Source: Acidimicrobiales bacterium (GTDB lineage: Bacteria > Actinomycetota > Acidimicrobiia > Acidimicrobiales > Poriferisodalaceae). Taken from it: a DNA stretch of 64,000 nucleotides. The DNA is taken from contig JAWKIQ010000004.1 of assembly GCA_041394185.1 (NCBI GenBank), forward strand, positions 1 to 64,000, written 5' to 3'. Position numbers and translations under genes: made by a program. Below, one piece after another: positions 13,613 through 22,449 of this stretch (its first letter is position 1; every line of letters begins with the position of its first letter). Below the pieces are notes generated by a model. It searched no databases and was not told the DNA's origin. It worked only from the letters and a program-made list of their open reading frames with translations.

Positions 13613-16600
13613 ATGGACGGTGGCTCAGGGCACCTCGTGAGGCTCGTGGATCATCGTGGCAACGCGACCGAGATCGAGCTCGTCGGGCGGGTAGAGGTGG
13701 GGCGTGAGGCCAGCGGCATCCAGGTCGACGACCCTGCGGTATCGCGCCGGCACCTCGAACTCGATGCCACTGGTCCGGTCCTCACGGTCACCGACCTCGG
13801 GTCGTCGTATGGCACCTACATCGACGGTAAACGCATCGAAGCACCCAGCGCCGCGCCCGTCGGCTCCGAGATCCAGATCGGCGACACCAGGCTGGTGGTA
13901 CTCGCAGCGTCGTCGGCCCAATCGGCCACACTGCCTCCCGCTGCACCCGCCGCAGTCTCCCAGCCCGCCTCGCCGCTGCCCACCCATTATGCGTCGAAGG
14001 TCGACGACGGCATCGAGGTCAGGTACAGGCCCGGCAGCCACGGAGAGTCGCTCGCCGGCTCGTACCTGAAGGCGTGCCGCAAGGCGCGCCGCAACCTGGC
14101 GGGTATCGGGTCTGAATCGTGGGGCAACACGGTGGTGGTGTGGCTGGTAGACCCCTTCACCGACCCCGCCACCGGCGACACCGTGGTCGAGGGTTCGGTC
14201 ATCGACGACTCTGCCAACGAGATCTGGATGGCGGTCAGCCCCGAAGCACCGCCCGAAGACCCCCACCGCCCGATGATCCTGTTGTTCGGGGCTGCACTGC
14301 CCGCCGGCGCCGACCTCGATCTGCTGCTGGAGGGGTTCGGCCTGCACCTGGCGGGCACCGAACAGGCGCCCGACGCTCTCGCCGGGCTGCAGATGCCGCC
14401 GCTCGAGCACGCGTCCGGCGATCTGCGCACAGCGATGGCTCTGTCCTGGGTGCGGTTCCTCTTGGCCCGCGAGAACGAGGAGACCTTTCGGCAACTGCTC
14501 GCCTCGCCGGCGGGCCAGGTCGAGTCCAGATTCCAGGAGCTGTACGGCACCACCAGCACCGCGCTCGAGATGCAGTGGCACTACGGCGCCATCGAAGAGC
14601 AGCACGACGTCAAGGCGGGTGAGTTCCTGCGCCTATCGCTGAAGTATCTGAAGCCCTACAAGGCCCGCCAGGCCGAGATCTTCGTCTACATGCTGTTGAG
14701 CCTTGCCTTCACGGCAGCCTTTCCATTCGTCAGCCGACGACTGTTCGACGATGCGCTCCCGTCCGGTGAGTTCGGCCAGGTGGCGACGCTGCTGGGGCTG
14801 CTGGGCGGAGCGTTCGTGGTTTCGCTGTTGGCCGGTCTGCGCCAGACCTATCAAAGCGCTTGGGTCAGCGGGGCGGTGGTGCGCGACATCCGGGCCCAGA
14901 TGTTCGATCGCCTGCAGCGTCTGCCCGAGGCCTGGCACAGTCGCTATCAGCAAGGCGACGTGCTGTCTCGGATGTTCAACGACGTCGGTCAGGTAGAGAA
15001 CGGTCTGACCACGGCGATCGGCACCGGCATCTTCCAGGGCCTGCAGCTCGTCGTCAGCGGCATCATCATGCTCACCGTCAACTTCTGGTTGGGTGTGCTG
15101 GTGTTGCTGGGCGCCCCCATCGTGGCCTTCGTATACAAGCGGATGGCCAAGGGCGCCCAGGCCAGAAGTGTTGCGGTCAGCGAAGCCTCCAGCGACCTTC
15201 TGGGCGTGGCTTCGGAGAACAACGCTGCTGGTCAGGTGGTTCGCATGTTCGGGCTGGCGGGTCGCGAGGGCGATCGCTTCGGGCGTGCCTCAGAGCGCCT
15301 GTTCGGTGCCGAGCGGCGCCTCAGCCTGTTCGGCGGGTTCTTCGGGCTGTCGGTGAACCTCATCGTCACCTTGCTGCGGCTGGCCGTGATGGGCATCGGT
15401 GCCTGGCTGATCATCGAGGGTCGATTCACCATCGGTGGCCTGGTTGCGTTCCTGGGGGTGATGGGCGATGTGCTTACACCCGTGACCTCGCTGACCACGC
15501 TCGGCCAGGGAATTCAGGCTTCGATGGGTTCGCTGGTGCGCATCAACGAGGTTCTCGACGCAACTCCCGAGGGAGCCGACGATTCGGGCAAGACCCAGCT
15601 GAAGCCGCTGGAACGCGACATCACGCTGACGGGTGTGGCGTTCTCGTATGGACCCGAGAAGCGGGTGCTGGACGGGGTCGATTGCACAATCGAGGCGGGC
15701 ACCAAGGTGGCCTTCGTAGGGCCTTCGGGTTCGGGTAAGTCGACCGTTCTGCGTTTGCTGATGCGCCAGTGGGATCCAGAAGAAGGCGCCATCTTGTTCG
15801 ACGGCACCGACATTCGCACCGCAACCCTCGCCTCGCTTCGCGACCAGATGGGGGTGGTGTTCCAGGACCCGTTCCTGTTCGACACCACCGTTCGCGAGAA
15901 CATCGCCATGGGTCGGCCCGGCGCCACCGAGGCCGAGATCATCGCCGCAGCCGAAGCCGCCGAGATCGATTCGTTCATCGGCAACCTGCCTCGCGGCTAC
16001 GACACCCTGGTGGGTCAGCGGGGCTCGAACCTGTCGGGCGGCCAGCGTCAGCGGGTCAGCATCGCCAGGGCCCTGGTGCGCAACCCCAGCATCTTGTTGC
16101 TCGACGAAGCCACGTCCGCGCTCGACCCCCAAACCGAGCGAGCCATCAACCAGACCCTCGACCGCGTCGCCCACAAACGCACTGTCATCAGCATCACCCA
16201 CCGGCTCACGTCGGTCACCGGCTACGACAAGATCTTCGTCGTCGACAACGGGTCGATCGTCGAGTCCGGTAGCCACGAGCAGCTGGTCGCCATGGGCGGG
16301 TTGTACGCCCATCTGTGGTCCGAGCAGACGGGTGCACCGGTCGAGCGCGCGACGGCATTCGACGCGGTTTCCGCGCTGGCCAAGGTGTCGCTGTTCGCCG
16401 ATCTGGGGCCTGAAGCGCTGGCGGGCGTGGCCGCTCGCCTGACCACCTTCGACCTGGCCGCGGGCGAGACGATCGCCGAGGGCGGCGGCCGTCTGCTGTT
16501 GATTGCAAGCGGCCACGGCGAGGCGCTCATCGAAGACGTCGCCGGCGAGCGGGTCGTCGACGCGATGCTGGGCCCCGGCGACAGCTTTGGCCTGAGGTCG

Positions 16601-16903
16601 ATTCTCGGACATGCCAGCGGCGCCGTGCTGCGCGCTCGCGACCGCATGACCGTGATGGTGCTGGACGACCAGGCCATGTCGGCCCTGGCCCAGGTTTATC
16701 CCGAGGTTGGTCAACGGCTGGGCGGGCAGGGTCAGGCTCCCGTTCGCCCGACCGGCGGGCGCCGGTTGTCCAGGGCATCCATCGGCCCGCGCCATACGGC
16801 GGCGGTCAACGCGGTCGAGCCACGCCGAGCCGACGCCCCGTCCACCGCCGACCTGCGGCGCATGACGGGCACATTCGCGGGTCCCGTCGATCTGCAATCA
16901 TGA
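13613..16903 (+). CDS. FHA-ABC exporter-cNMP-binding-like fusion protein
   Basis: 1096 residues. An FHA domain (about 18-100: SRRHLEL and DLGSSYGTYIDGK) should bind phosphothreonine peptides. Residues 130-340 form a region like a degenerate peptidase-MA/TPR fold with no zinc motif. An ABC transporter membrane domain (about 345-635, six hydrophobic segments) is followed by a nucleotide-binding domain with Walker A GPSGSGKST (near 703), NLSGGQRQR (near 805), Walker B ILLLDEATSALD and switch ITHRL. Residues 925-1035 look like a cyclic-nucleotide-binding domain (LFADLGPEALAGVA, GPGDSFGLRSIL). The exporter half resembles peptide/bacteriocin exporters with a cNMP-like domain but lacks the C39 peptidase. 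AGGAGG precedes the ATG. A GAF gene and a cytosolic subtilisin gene follow at 4 and 2 bases, so leader cleavage may be done by that subtilisin (inference). Confidence 0.88.
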   Translation: MDGGSGHLVRLVDHRGNATEIELVGRVEVGREASGIQVDDPAVSRRHLELDATGPVLTVTDLGSSYGTYIDGKRIEAPSAAPVGSEIQIGDTRLVVLAASSAQSATLPPAAPAAVSQPASPLPTHYASKVDDGIEVRYRPGSHGESLAGSYLKACRKARRNLAGIGSESWGNTVVVWLVDPFTDPATGDTVVEGSVIDDSANEIWMAVSPEAPPEDPHRPMILLFGAALPAGADLDLLLEGFGLHLAGTEQAPDALAGLQMPPLEHASGDLRTAMALSWVRFLLARENEETFRQLLASPAGQVESRFQELYGTTSTALEMQWHYGAIEEQHDVKAGEFLRLSLKYLKPYKARQAEIFVYMLLSLAFTAAFPFVSRRLFDDALPSGEFGQVATLLGLLGGAFVVSLLAGLRQTYQSAWVSGAVVRDIRAQMFDRLQRLPEAWHSRYQQGDVLSRMFNDVGQVENGLTTAIGTGIFQGLQLVVSGIIMLTVNFWLGVLVLLGAPIVAFVYKRMAKGAQARSVAVSEASSDLLGVASENNAAGQVVRMFGLAGREGDRFGRASERLFGAERRLSLFGGFFGLSVNLIVTLLRLAVMGIGAWLIIEGRFTIGGLVAFLGVMGDVLTPVTSLTTLGQGIQASMGSLVRINEVLDATPEGADDSGKTQLKPLERDITLTGVAFSYGPEKRVLDGVDCTIEAGTKVAFVGPSGSGKSTVLRLLMRQWDPEEGAILFDGTDIRTATLASLRDQMGVVFQDPFLFDTTVRENIAMGRPGATEAEIIAAAEAAEIDSFIGNLPRGYDTLVGQRGSNLSGGQRQRVSIARALVRNPSILLLDEATSALDPQTERAINQTLDRVAHKRTVISITHRLTSVTGYDKIFVVDNGSIVESGSHEQLVAMGGLYAHLWSEQTGAPVERATAFDAVSALAKVSLFADLGPEALAGVAARLTTFDLAAGETIAEGGGRLLLIASGHGEALIEDVAGERVVDAMLGPGDSFGLRSILGHASGAVLRARDRMTVMVLDDQAMSALAQVYPEVGQRLGGQGQAPVRPTGGRRLSRASIGPRHTAAVNAVEPRRADAPSTADLRRMTGTFAGPVDLQS

Positions 16904-16907
16904 TCCG

Positions 16908-17438
16908 ATGCGACCGGTTCTGGCATCCATAGTCCAGTCAGCCGTCGACGCCACCGGCGCCGAACGAGGCTGGCTGGTCACCATCGAGGGCGATACCGCC
17001 GTCGTCTCGGCCGCTGCGGGCGGCCCCGAGCCGGCCAGCAGGGTTGGCCAACCGGTGACACTTTCGGGCGCGGCGGGGTTGGCCCTGCAGGGCGGGCACG
17101 CGGTGGCGATCAACCCAGGCATCGGCGACACCAGCAACGTCGGCGCCGGCGGTCACGATTCGACCCCGTCCTCGATCCTGGCGGTTCCCTGCGGCGACGA
17201 AGAGGCCGTGGGCGTGCTCGAGGTGGTCGCCAAGGCCGGAGGCGCCCGCTTCAGCTTCGACGACGTCGAGTTGTGCACCCTGCTTGCGGGCATCGCAGGT
17301 GCCGCTCTCGACGACGACGGTGCGCGCACCGTGCCCAGTGCCGCTCAGCTGAGCAACGAGCTGAAGGCGCTCGAGTCTGCCGACCCGCAGCGCTATTCGC
17401 ACGTCGCCGACGTGCTGGTCGCGTTGCTGGGGCTCTGA
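16908..17438 (+). CDS. GAF-domain protein
   Basis: 176 residues, soluble. One GAF-like domain spans most of the protein (VQSAVDATGAERGWLVTIEG at the N-terminus, IAVPCGDEEAVGVLEV-type strand, FSFDDVELCTLLAGIAGAAL helix). The ligand is unknown. It starts 4 bases after the exporter gene and ends 2 bases before the subtilisin gene, so the three are surely one operon. It probably acts as a sensory or adaptor subunit for the exporter or protease. Confidence 0.8.
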   Translation: MRPVLASIVQSAVDATGAERGWLVTIEGDTAVVSAAAGGPEPASRVGQPVTLSGAAGLALQGGHAVAINPGIGDTSNVGAGGHDSTPSSILAVPCGDEEAVGVLEVVAKAGGARFSFDDVELCTLLAGIAGAALDDDGARTVPSAAQLSNELKALESADPQRYSHVADVLVALLGL

Positions 17439-17440
17439 TC

Positions 17441-18352
17441 ATGACGTTGCGACCGGCGTGGAGCCGCGAATCTGCGGTGCTGAAGCTGCCTTTGGCGCCG
17501 ATCGAACTGGGCGACATAGACCCCGAGTGGGGCTGGGGCGGTGCAGATGGCAGCGGGGCTCGTGTGGCGGTCATCGACAGCGGCATCGAGGCCGATCATC
17601 CGTTGCTGGAGGGGTGTGTAGACACCGACGCAGCGGTCGAGTTCACCGTCGACCCAGACGGCAACGTCGTACAGACCGACGGCCCTCACGACGACTCGTT
17701 CGGTCACGGCACCGCATGTGCGGGCATCATCCACAAGATCGCACCGGGTGCACGCATCACCAGCGTCAAGGTTCTGGGGCCGGGGCTTCGCGGCAAGGCC
17801 GCCGCTTTTGGTGCCGGGCTGTCGTGGGCGGTCGAGAACGGGTTCGACGTCATCAACCTGTCGCTGGGCACCCGCAAGCGAGACTGGGCGCTGGCGTTCC
17901 ACGATCTGTGCGACCAGGCCTATTTCGGCGGGTCGTTCGTGGTGACGGCCGCCAACAACGTCGAGCGGCCCAGCTATCCGTCGCTGTTCGCGTCTGTCAC
18001 CAGCGTGGCCTGCAACCTCAGCTCGGACCCCGACCGATTCCATTTCAACCCCGAGCCCCCGACCGAGTTCCTGGCGCCGGGCATCGACGTCGAGGTTCCG
18101 TGGCTGGGCGGGGGCACCACGGTCACCACCGGCAACTCGTTCGCCGCACCACACATCGCCGGGCGTGCTGCCCTGATCAAGTCGAAGCATCCCGAGCTGC
18201 GGCCGTTCCAGATCAAGACGGTCCTGTGGGCCACCGCCGCCAACGTCCGCGAGGCCGGCCGTCCAGAGGTGGCGGGCCGTCTCAGCCAGTTGATGAGCGG
18301 GGTCGTTCCCAGGGCTGCCACCAGATCGATGGTGGTGCGACCGGGCGTCTAG
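17441..18352 (+). CDS. cytosolic S8 subtilisin-like peptidase
   Basis: 303 residues, with no signal peptide or propeptide. The catalytic set is complete: D46 (VAVIDSGIE), H89 (FGHGTACAG), N172 (TAANN) and S233 (GNSFAAPH). The absence of an export signal suggests action inside the cell, like the subtilisins of RiPP maturation pathways. The ATG at 17441 is 2 bases after the GAF stop; a longer reading into the GAF gene has no support. It ends CTAG, sharing the stop bases with the convergent cyclase gene. The partner exporter lacks its own peptidase domain, so leader removal or activation of a substrate before export is plausible (inference). Confidence 0.9.
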   Translation: MTLRPAWSRESAVLKLPLAPIELGDIDPEWGWGGADGSGARVAVIDSGIEADHPLLEGCVDTDAAVEFTVDPDGNVVQTDGPHDDSFGHGTACAGIIHKIAPGARITSVKVLGPGLRGKAAAFGAGLSWAVENGFDVINLSLGTRKRDWALAFHDLCDQAYFGGSFVVTAANNVERPSYPSLFASVTSVACNLSSDPDRFHFNPEPPTEFLAPGIDVEVPWLGGGTTVTTGNSFAAPHIAGRAALIKSKHPELRPFQIKTVLWATAANVREAGRPEVAGRLSQLMSGVVPRAATRSMVVRPGV

Positions 18353-19914
18353 GCCCGGGGGCTGTCGATCAGCACGCTGTCGCCTCCGCGGCGTTTGGCG
18401 TCGTACATTGCCAGGTCGGCTTCGTGCAGCAGGTCTTCCAGCACGAACTCTCGTGCGTTGGATCCGTCGTGGATTGCAACGCCGACGCTGGATGTGACGG
18501 CGATGCCTTCCATCGTCGTGCGGACTGCGTTCCTGACCCTCTCGGCCACCTCCGACACGCGGTCGATGTCGCTGACGTCCAGCAACACGGCGATGAACTC
18601 GTCGCCGCCAAGCCGGGCCAGCAGGTCGTCGGTGCGCAGCGCCGAGCGCATCTTTGTGGCGGTTTCGCGAAGGATCCGGTCGCCGGCCTCGTGGCCCAGT
18701 TGGTCGTTCACCGCCTTGAAGCCGTCTAGGTCGACGAACAACACCGCGGCATGCCTCGACGCGCTCGATGCCAGCTTGCTGGCCAGGCCCTGGCGGTTCA
18801 ACAGTCCGGTCAGAGAGTCGGTTTCGGCCAGGGTGCGTGCCATGTCGATCTCGAAGCGAGCCGCTGCCAGCTGCTGCTTTTTCGCATGACGCATGGCGAC
18901 CAGCGCAGCGCTCAGCAGCGCAAGCAGCGACCCGATGACGACGATCATGGTTTCAGAAACGGCCGCCGACGAGCCGCCGTATCCCTGATCGGCGCCCACG
19001 GTCACCACCCATTCCAGGCCGGCCGCGGTCACCGTGTGCTGCAGTAGATGGTGACTGGCCATGGTGCCGTTGTCCGACTGAACGAACCTGCCGACCTCGC
19101 CCAGGTCGTCTCGGCCAGGCACGCTGAGGCTCATGTCCAGGGCTTGGGAGGTGGCGCCCACGGCCTGCTGCAACAACTCGCCCAGCCGGGTGGGCACAAC
19201 TATGTAGGCCACCGTCTCGGCCCCGTCTCGCGACGGAACCGCCGCATAGATCAGGGCGTCGGTACCCACGATGTTCGACTCGTCGAGCGCCCCACCTTCA
19301 GCGATGATGCCCGTCAGCTGCTCGAGCATCGATGTGACTGTCTCGTTGTGGGCGAACACCACGCCCTGGTCGACATCGGGGAGTTCGATTCCCAGCATGC
19401 GCACAACCGTCGACAGTTCGAGCCCTTCGGGGCCCCGCTCGGAACCAGGAGCGGCGGGCGATCCGACCAACACCAGCTTGTCGCCTGCGGGCACCGGGCC
19501 CATCGTCCAGATCTTGAACTGGGGGTCGCCGTTGGCTCGGCGCCACTGCTCGAATTCGTCCGAGCTCTCGGCTGCCACGTTGGCGACTATCCCCGGCGGA
19601 CTGAATGCGGGAAACCGCTCGTTGTCCCAGACCTGCTGGTTGTAGTCGACGATGACATCGGAGGGGGTGGGCCAGGTCAGTGAGATGAACTGCTCGAGAT
19701 CGTCCACCCCAGCAAGGTGGCGGCCGATCTCGGCCTCGACCGCTGCCACCGCCTGCTCGGCGTCGGTCTGGAACCGGCTGGCAGCGTCGGCTTCGGCGCG
19801 ATGCGAGACCATCGATGCCAGCGCAACGCTGACGGTTATGCCCAGTGCGACGATCGGGAAGGTGCGCCACAGCACGCGCCAACGCGCTCCTCGCCTCGTT
19901 GCCGCCTTGCCCAT
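18349..19914 (-). CDS. membrane diguanylate cyclase (GGDEF) with extracytoplasmic sensor
   Basis: 521 residues. A transmembrane helix (about 17-37), a CHASE-like periplasmic sensor (about 40-335) and a second helix (about 338-358) lead to a GGDEF domain. The active site GGDEF is intact (LARLGGDEFIAVLL), with a product-inhibition site RTDD five residues before it, and DSLTGLLNR and DLDGFKAVND are present. It makes c-di-GMP from two GTP. The gene is convergent with the subtilisin gene and overlaps it by 4 bases. Receivers in the window could be the PilZ protein (62799) and the HD-GYP protein (34806). Confidence 0.93.
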   Translation of the reverse strand: MGKAATRRGARWRVLWRTFPIVALGITVSVALASMVSHRAEADAASRFQTDAEQAVAAVEAEIGRHLAGVDDLEQFISLTWPTPSDVIVDYNQQVWDNERFPAFSPPGIVANVAAESSDEFEQWRRANGDPQFKIWTMGPVPAGDKLVLVGSPAAPGSERGPEGLELSTVVRMLGIELPDVDQGVVFAHNETVTSMLEQLTGIIAEGGALDESNIVGTDALIYAAVPSRDGAETVAYIVVPTRLGELLQQAVGATSQALDMSLSVPGRDDLGEVGRFVQSDNGTMASHHLLQHTVTAAGLEWVVTVGADQGYGGSSAAVSETMIVVIGSLLALLSAALVAMRHAKKQQLAAARFEIDMARTLAETDSLTGLLNRQGLASKLASSASRHAAVLFVDLDGFKAVNDQLGHEAGDRILRETATKMRSALRTDDLLARLGGDEFIAVLLDVSDIDRVSEVAERVRNAVRTTMEGIAVTSSVGVAIHDGSNAREFVLEDLLHEADLAMYDAKRRGGDSVLIDSPRA

Positions 19915-20072
19915 CGTCGCACCTCACCTGGTCCCGTCATGGACTTCGGACGACTAGGGCTTGGTCTTGAGATGTCTGATTGGCGGTCGGGCTGGCACTC
20001 GGTTCGGGCGATGCCCCAGCCGGCGGCGAAATTACGCACACCGGTCTTCAGCTTCTCTAGGCCGAGGAGCCC

Positions 20073-20267
20073 TTAGGGGTTCATCTTCGGGACCTCGGCG
20101 AGCTTGGCGAGGATCTCGAAGGTGGCGGGCCGGGTGCTGCTGACGATGTTCGAAAGGTTAGTTCGGGACTCGCCGATCTCGGCTGCGAGGTCAGTAACGC
20201 GCCACCTCTGGGTCTCCATCTCTCGGCGCAGAGTGGCGTGGCTAGCTCGCATGGTTCGGGAGAACAC
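20073..20267 (-). CDS. short helix-turn-helix protein
   Basis: 64 residues with an XRE-like HTH (WRVTDLAAEIGESRTNLSNI, then LAKLAEVPKMNP). Starts at GTG 20267 or ATG 20252 are possible. It is divergent from the broken XRE gene at 20422, so the 150 bases between may hold a shared operator. It is shorter than usual and ends without a second domain, so it may be a remnant of a longer regulator. Confidence 0.5.
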   Translation of the reverse strand: MFSRTMRASHATLRREMETQRWRVTDLAAEIGESRTNLSNIVSSTRPATFEILAKLAEVPKMNP

Positions 20268-20421
20268 TGGAGGTCCCAGACCAACGCGACGATTCTGATG
20301 CCAAACGTGCGGGAGTTAGCAACGGTGTAACTGCAAGCGTCGGCGAGCTTGGTGTGTAGTTCTATTCCCTGACCTGGGGCAATGCTTGACGTTGCAGCAT
20401 CTGTCGGCAACGGTTGCGTTC

Positions 20422-20799
20422 GTGGAAGATTCCGTGAAGCTGCGGAGATTGGCGGAAGCTGTCGAACGAAGGCGCCTGACCCTTGGGATGTCTCAGGAAC
20501 AAGCGGCTGCTACCGGTGGCGTGAGCTCAAAGACCTGACGGATGGTCGAGACGCACGCGCAATCAGTGCGGAAGTCGACGCTTGTGGCTATCGACCGGGC
20601 GCTCGAGTGGCCGTTCGGCACGTCGCAGCGCATCCTCGAGGGCGACGAGCCGCCATCACCCGACGACGCCGGACCCGCGGCAGCGGTCGAACCGCCGGCG
20701 CTCGAGCTCGCAGCCCTGTCGGGGAAGATCGAGCAGCTCTCGGACGAAGATCGGAAGTATGTCGAGGACCTGGTGAACAGGCTCCTCGACCAGGGTTAG
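20422..20799 (+). pseudogene. XRE-family regulator interrupted by an in-frame TGA
   Basis: From GTG 20422 the frame encodes KLRRLAEAVERRRLTLGMSQ, then EQAAATGGVSSKT, then TGA at 20536-20538, and continues R-M-VETHAQSVRKSTLVAIDRAL to TAG 20797-20799 (126 codons). The HTH pattern spans the stop: at this place related proteins have Trp (S-x-T-W-x-x-VE), so TGG to TGA is the simplest change. The second part could start at ATG 20542 but would then lack half the HTH. It is followed after 15 bases by another gene with an internal TGA. Possible readings are a pseudogene, a base-call error or readthrough. Confidence 0.7.
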
Positions 20800-20814
20800 G
20801 AAGGAGCTGCCGCG

Positions 20815-22371
20815 GTGGGGAGCAACGAGGAGCTGCGCAAGACGGTACAGCTGGATGGCGGTCTTGAGTGGGGCAGTACCGCGGCTCAACCGCCTGAGGT
20901 GAAAGTCGTCGATTTTCGGGCGACCTTGCCGGGCATTCCTGAGCTTGTTGTGCGGTTCCAGGGAAACCAGGGCAGCGCAGAATTGCATATCGGGCATCGC
21001 TGTCAGCTGCTTCGGCTCACGGGTAAGGCTCCCGATCGAGTCACGATATCCGGCGGCGCAAAGGGTTCGGTCACCCTACTTGAGATGGTTGATCTAAGTG
21101 CGCGTAGCAACCCATCTGTCCATCTGAGCGTTGGCGGTCAGCTTGAGGTCGAATCGGCGACGGCCTTGCGGTCGAAGGTCAAAGTGAACCTTCATGTCCC
21201 GTCCCTCGTAGTTCAGGATTCGGAAGTCGAGCTCGTTTCCGTCGACGGGCCAACCCCGCCTCAAGTAGGTGTTGATGGGAAGAGCGTCTTGTCCGGTCAT
21301 TCAACGGCAAGTGTGTTCGTCAATCCGTGCTCCAAGGTTGAGTGCTCCGCGACGCTTCGAGGCGAGATGTTGCTGGCAGCAGAGTCCACGGTCGTCTTGG
21401 CGGATGGCGCCAGCCTTGGAACTCTGAAAGCTGCCCCTGGTTCCGCCTACCCTCGAGTCATCGCGAGCGCTGTGGGCAACTCCAACGTCGGCCGGTCGGT
21501 GCGAGTTCTCGAGAATGTTCGCCTTTCCTCAGAGGGTCTGGGCCATGTGCACGTGGCCGAGAGGATTGAGTGAGTCGAGCTTGAGGTCCCGGGTCCAGTG
21601 AAGGTGGAACTCGGTCATGGCGCGGTCATGCGTTCGGTCTCGGGTCGGGTGAATCTCGGGTCGGCGCCGAACGCGACGGTTCAGGCCTTCGGGGCTGCTC
21701 CACTCGTGCTCGACGATCTTGGTGGCTCTGCCTGCCCCGGTGCGCGGATCTACGGGGTCAAGATCGATCCCCCGCTATCGTCGCGCGGGCTGCTCGACAG
21801 GCTGCGTGTCAGCGAAATGGACGTCTTTGAGCCAGCACTCGATGACCTCGTGAAATGGGTCGACGACGGCACGATCGACTTGAAGAACGTCGATCATCGC
21901 CAATGGACGCACGACCTTGCGCGACTCGTTCGGCGAACCACAGGAAGTGGCTCGCTGCGGACTGCTACCTCGTGGGCCTCGCATCGAGCACATCAATACG
22001 AGTGCACTGGACGGCTTGAGAAAGCCTTGGTCCTCGCTCACCGTTCGATGGGTTTCGGCCAGCGCGCCCGCCAGCCCGCTTCGGCTTGGGTGCTTTCCAT
22101 GATCGCTGTCGCGTGCACATATCTGGCCTTCAGCGGGGACTACTCACTCGACATGTGCGACAGATCGGCGTGGGCGACCTTCGGTCGTCTGGTTGCCGAG
22201 ACTCTCTTCCTTCCGACTGGGTGGGTTGGGATCGCTGGCCAGTCGACGAACACGGCTTTGCAGATTGAGGGTGTGTGGTTGAAGTTGGCTCGGCTGGTGG
22301 TTTCGGTGCCGTTTGCGTTTTTGGTGACGGCTCTCGTTCGGTTGGCTGGCGATCCGTTACGTTCGAGGTAG
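20815..22371 (+). pseudogene. beta-solenoid-like membrane protein split by an in-frame TGA
   Basis: One frame of 518 codons from GTG 20815 to TAG 22369-22371, broken only by TGA 21571-21573 (ERIE-stop-VELEVPGPVKVELG). The first 300 residues are rows of short beta strands (VTISGGAKGSVTLLEM, VVQDSEVELVSVDG, TLRGEMLLAAESTVVLADG), as in bactofilin-like or right-handed solenoids, and the pattern runs on after the stop. The C-terminal part is helical with two hydrophobic segments (ASAWVLSMIAVACTYLAF and ARLVVSVPFAFLVTALVRL). A split into two proteins is possible, because GTG 21598 could restart 25 bases on, but the solenoid continuity favours one gene. It lies 15 bases after the broken XRE gene. 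No known family. Confidence 0.65.
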
Positions 22372-22414
22372 GGCCGAGTCTTGACCGACTCGCCAACACC
22401 GAATCCAACAATCG

Positions 22415-22443
22415 TTGTAAAATTTTTACGCTCGATGTAGTAT
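22415..22443 (+). promoter_or_regulatory. leaderless promoter with overlapping palindrome
   Basis: TTGTAA (22415-22420), 17 bases, TAGTAT (22438-22443), then the ATG at 22450, 6 bases after the -10, so the message is probably leaderless. No Shine-Dalgarno sequence is present. A perfect palindrome GTAAAA-T-TTTTAC (22417-22429) overlaps the -35 and fits an operator for the HTH protein encoded at 23004. This AT-rich spot stands out from its GC-rich surroundings. Confidence 0.65.
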
Positions 22444-22449
22444 CGCCTC

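Noticed and set aside
15290..16897. Minus-strand frame of over 500 codons
   Set aside because: Antisense of the exporter gene, a GC-rich shadow with no recognisable domain.
20422..22371. Selenocysteine or Trp decoding of TGA
   Set aside because: No clear selenocysteine hairpin is seen after either TGA, and TGA is a normal stop for many genes here; kept only as an alternative.
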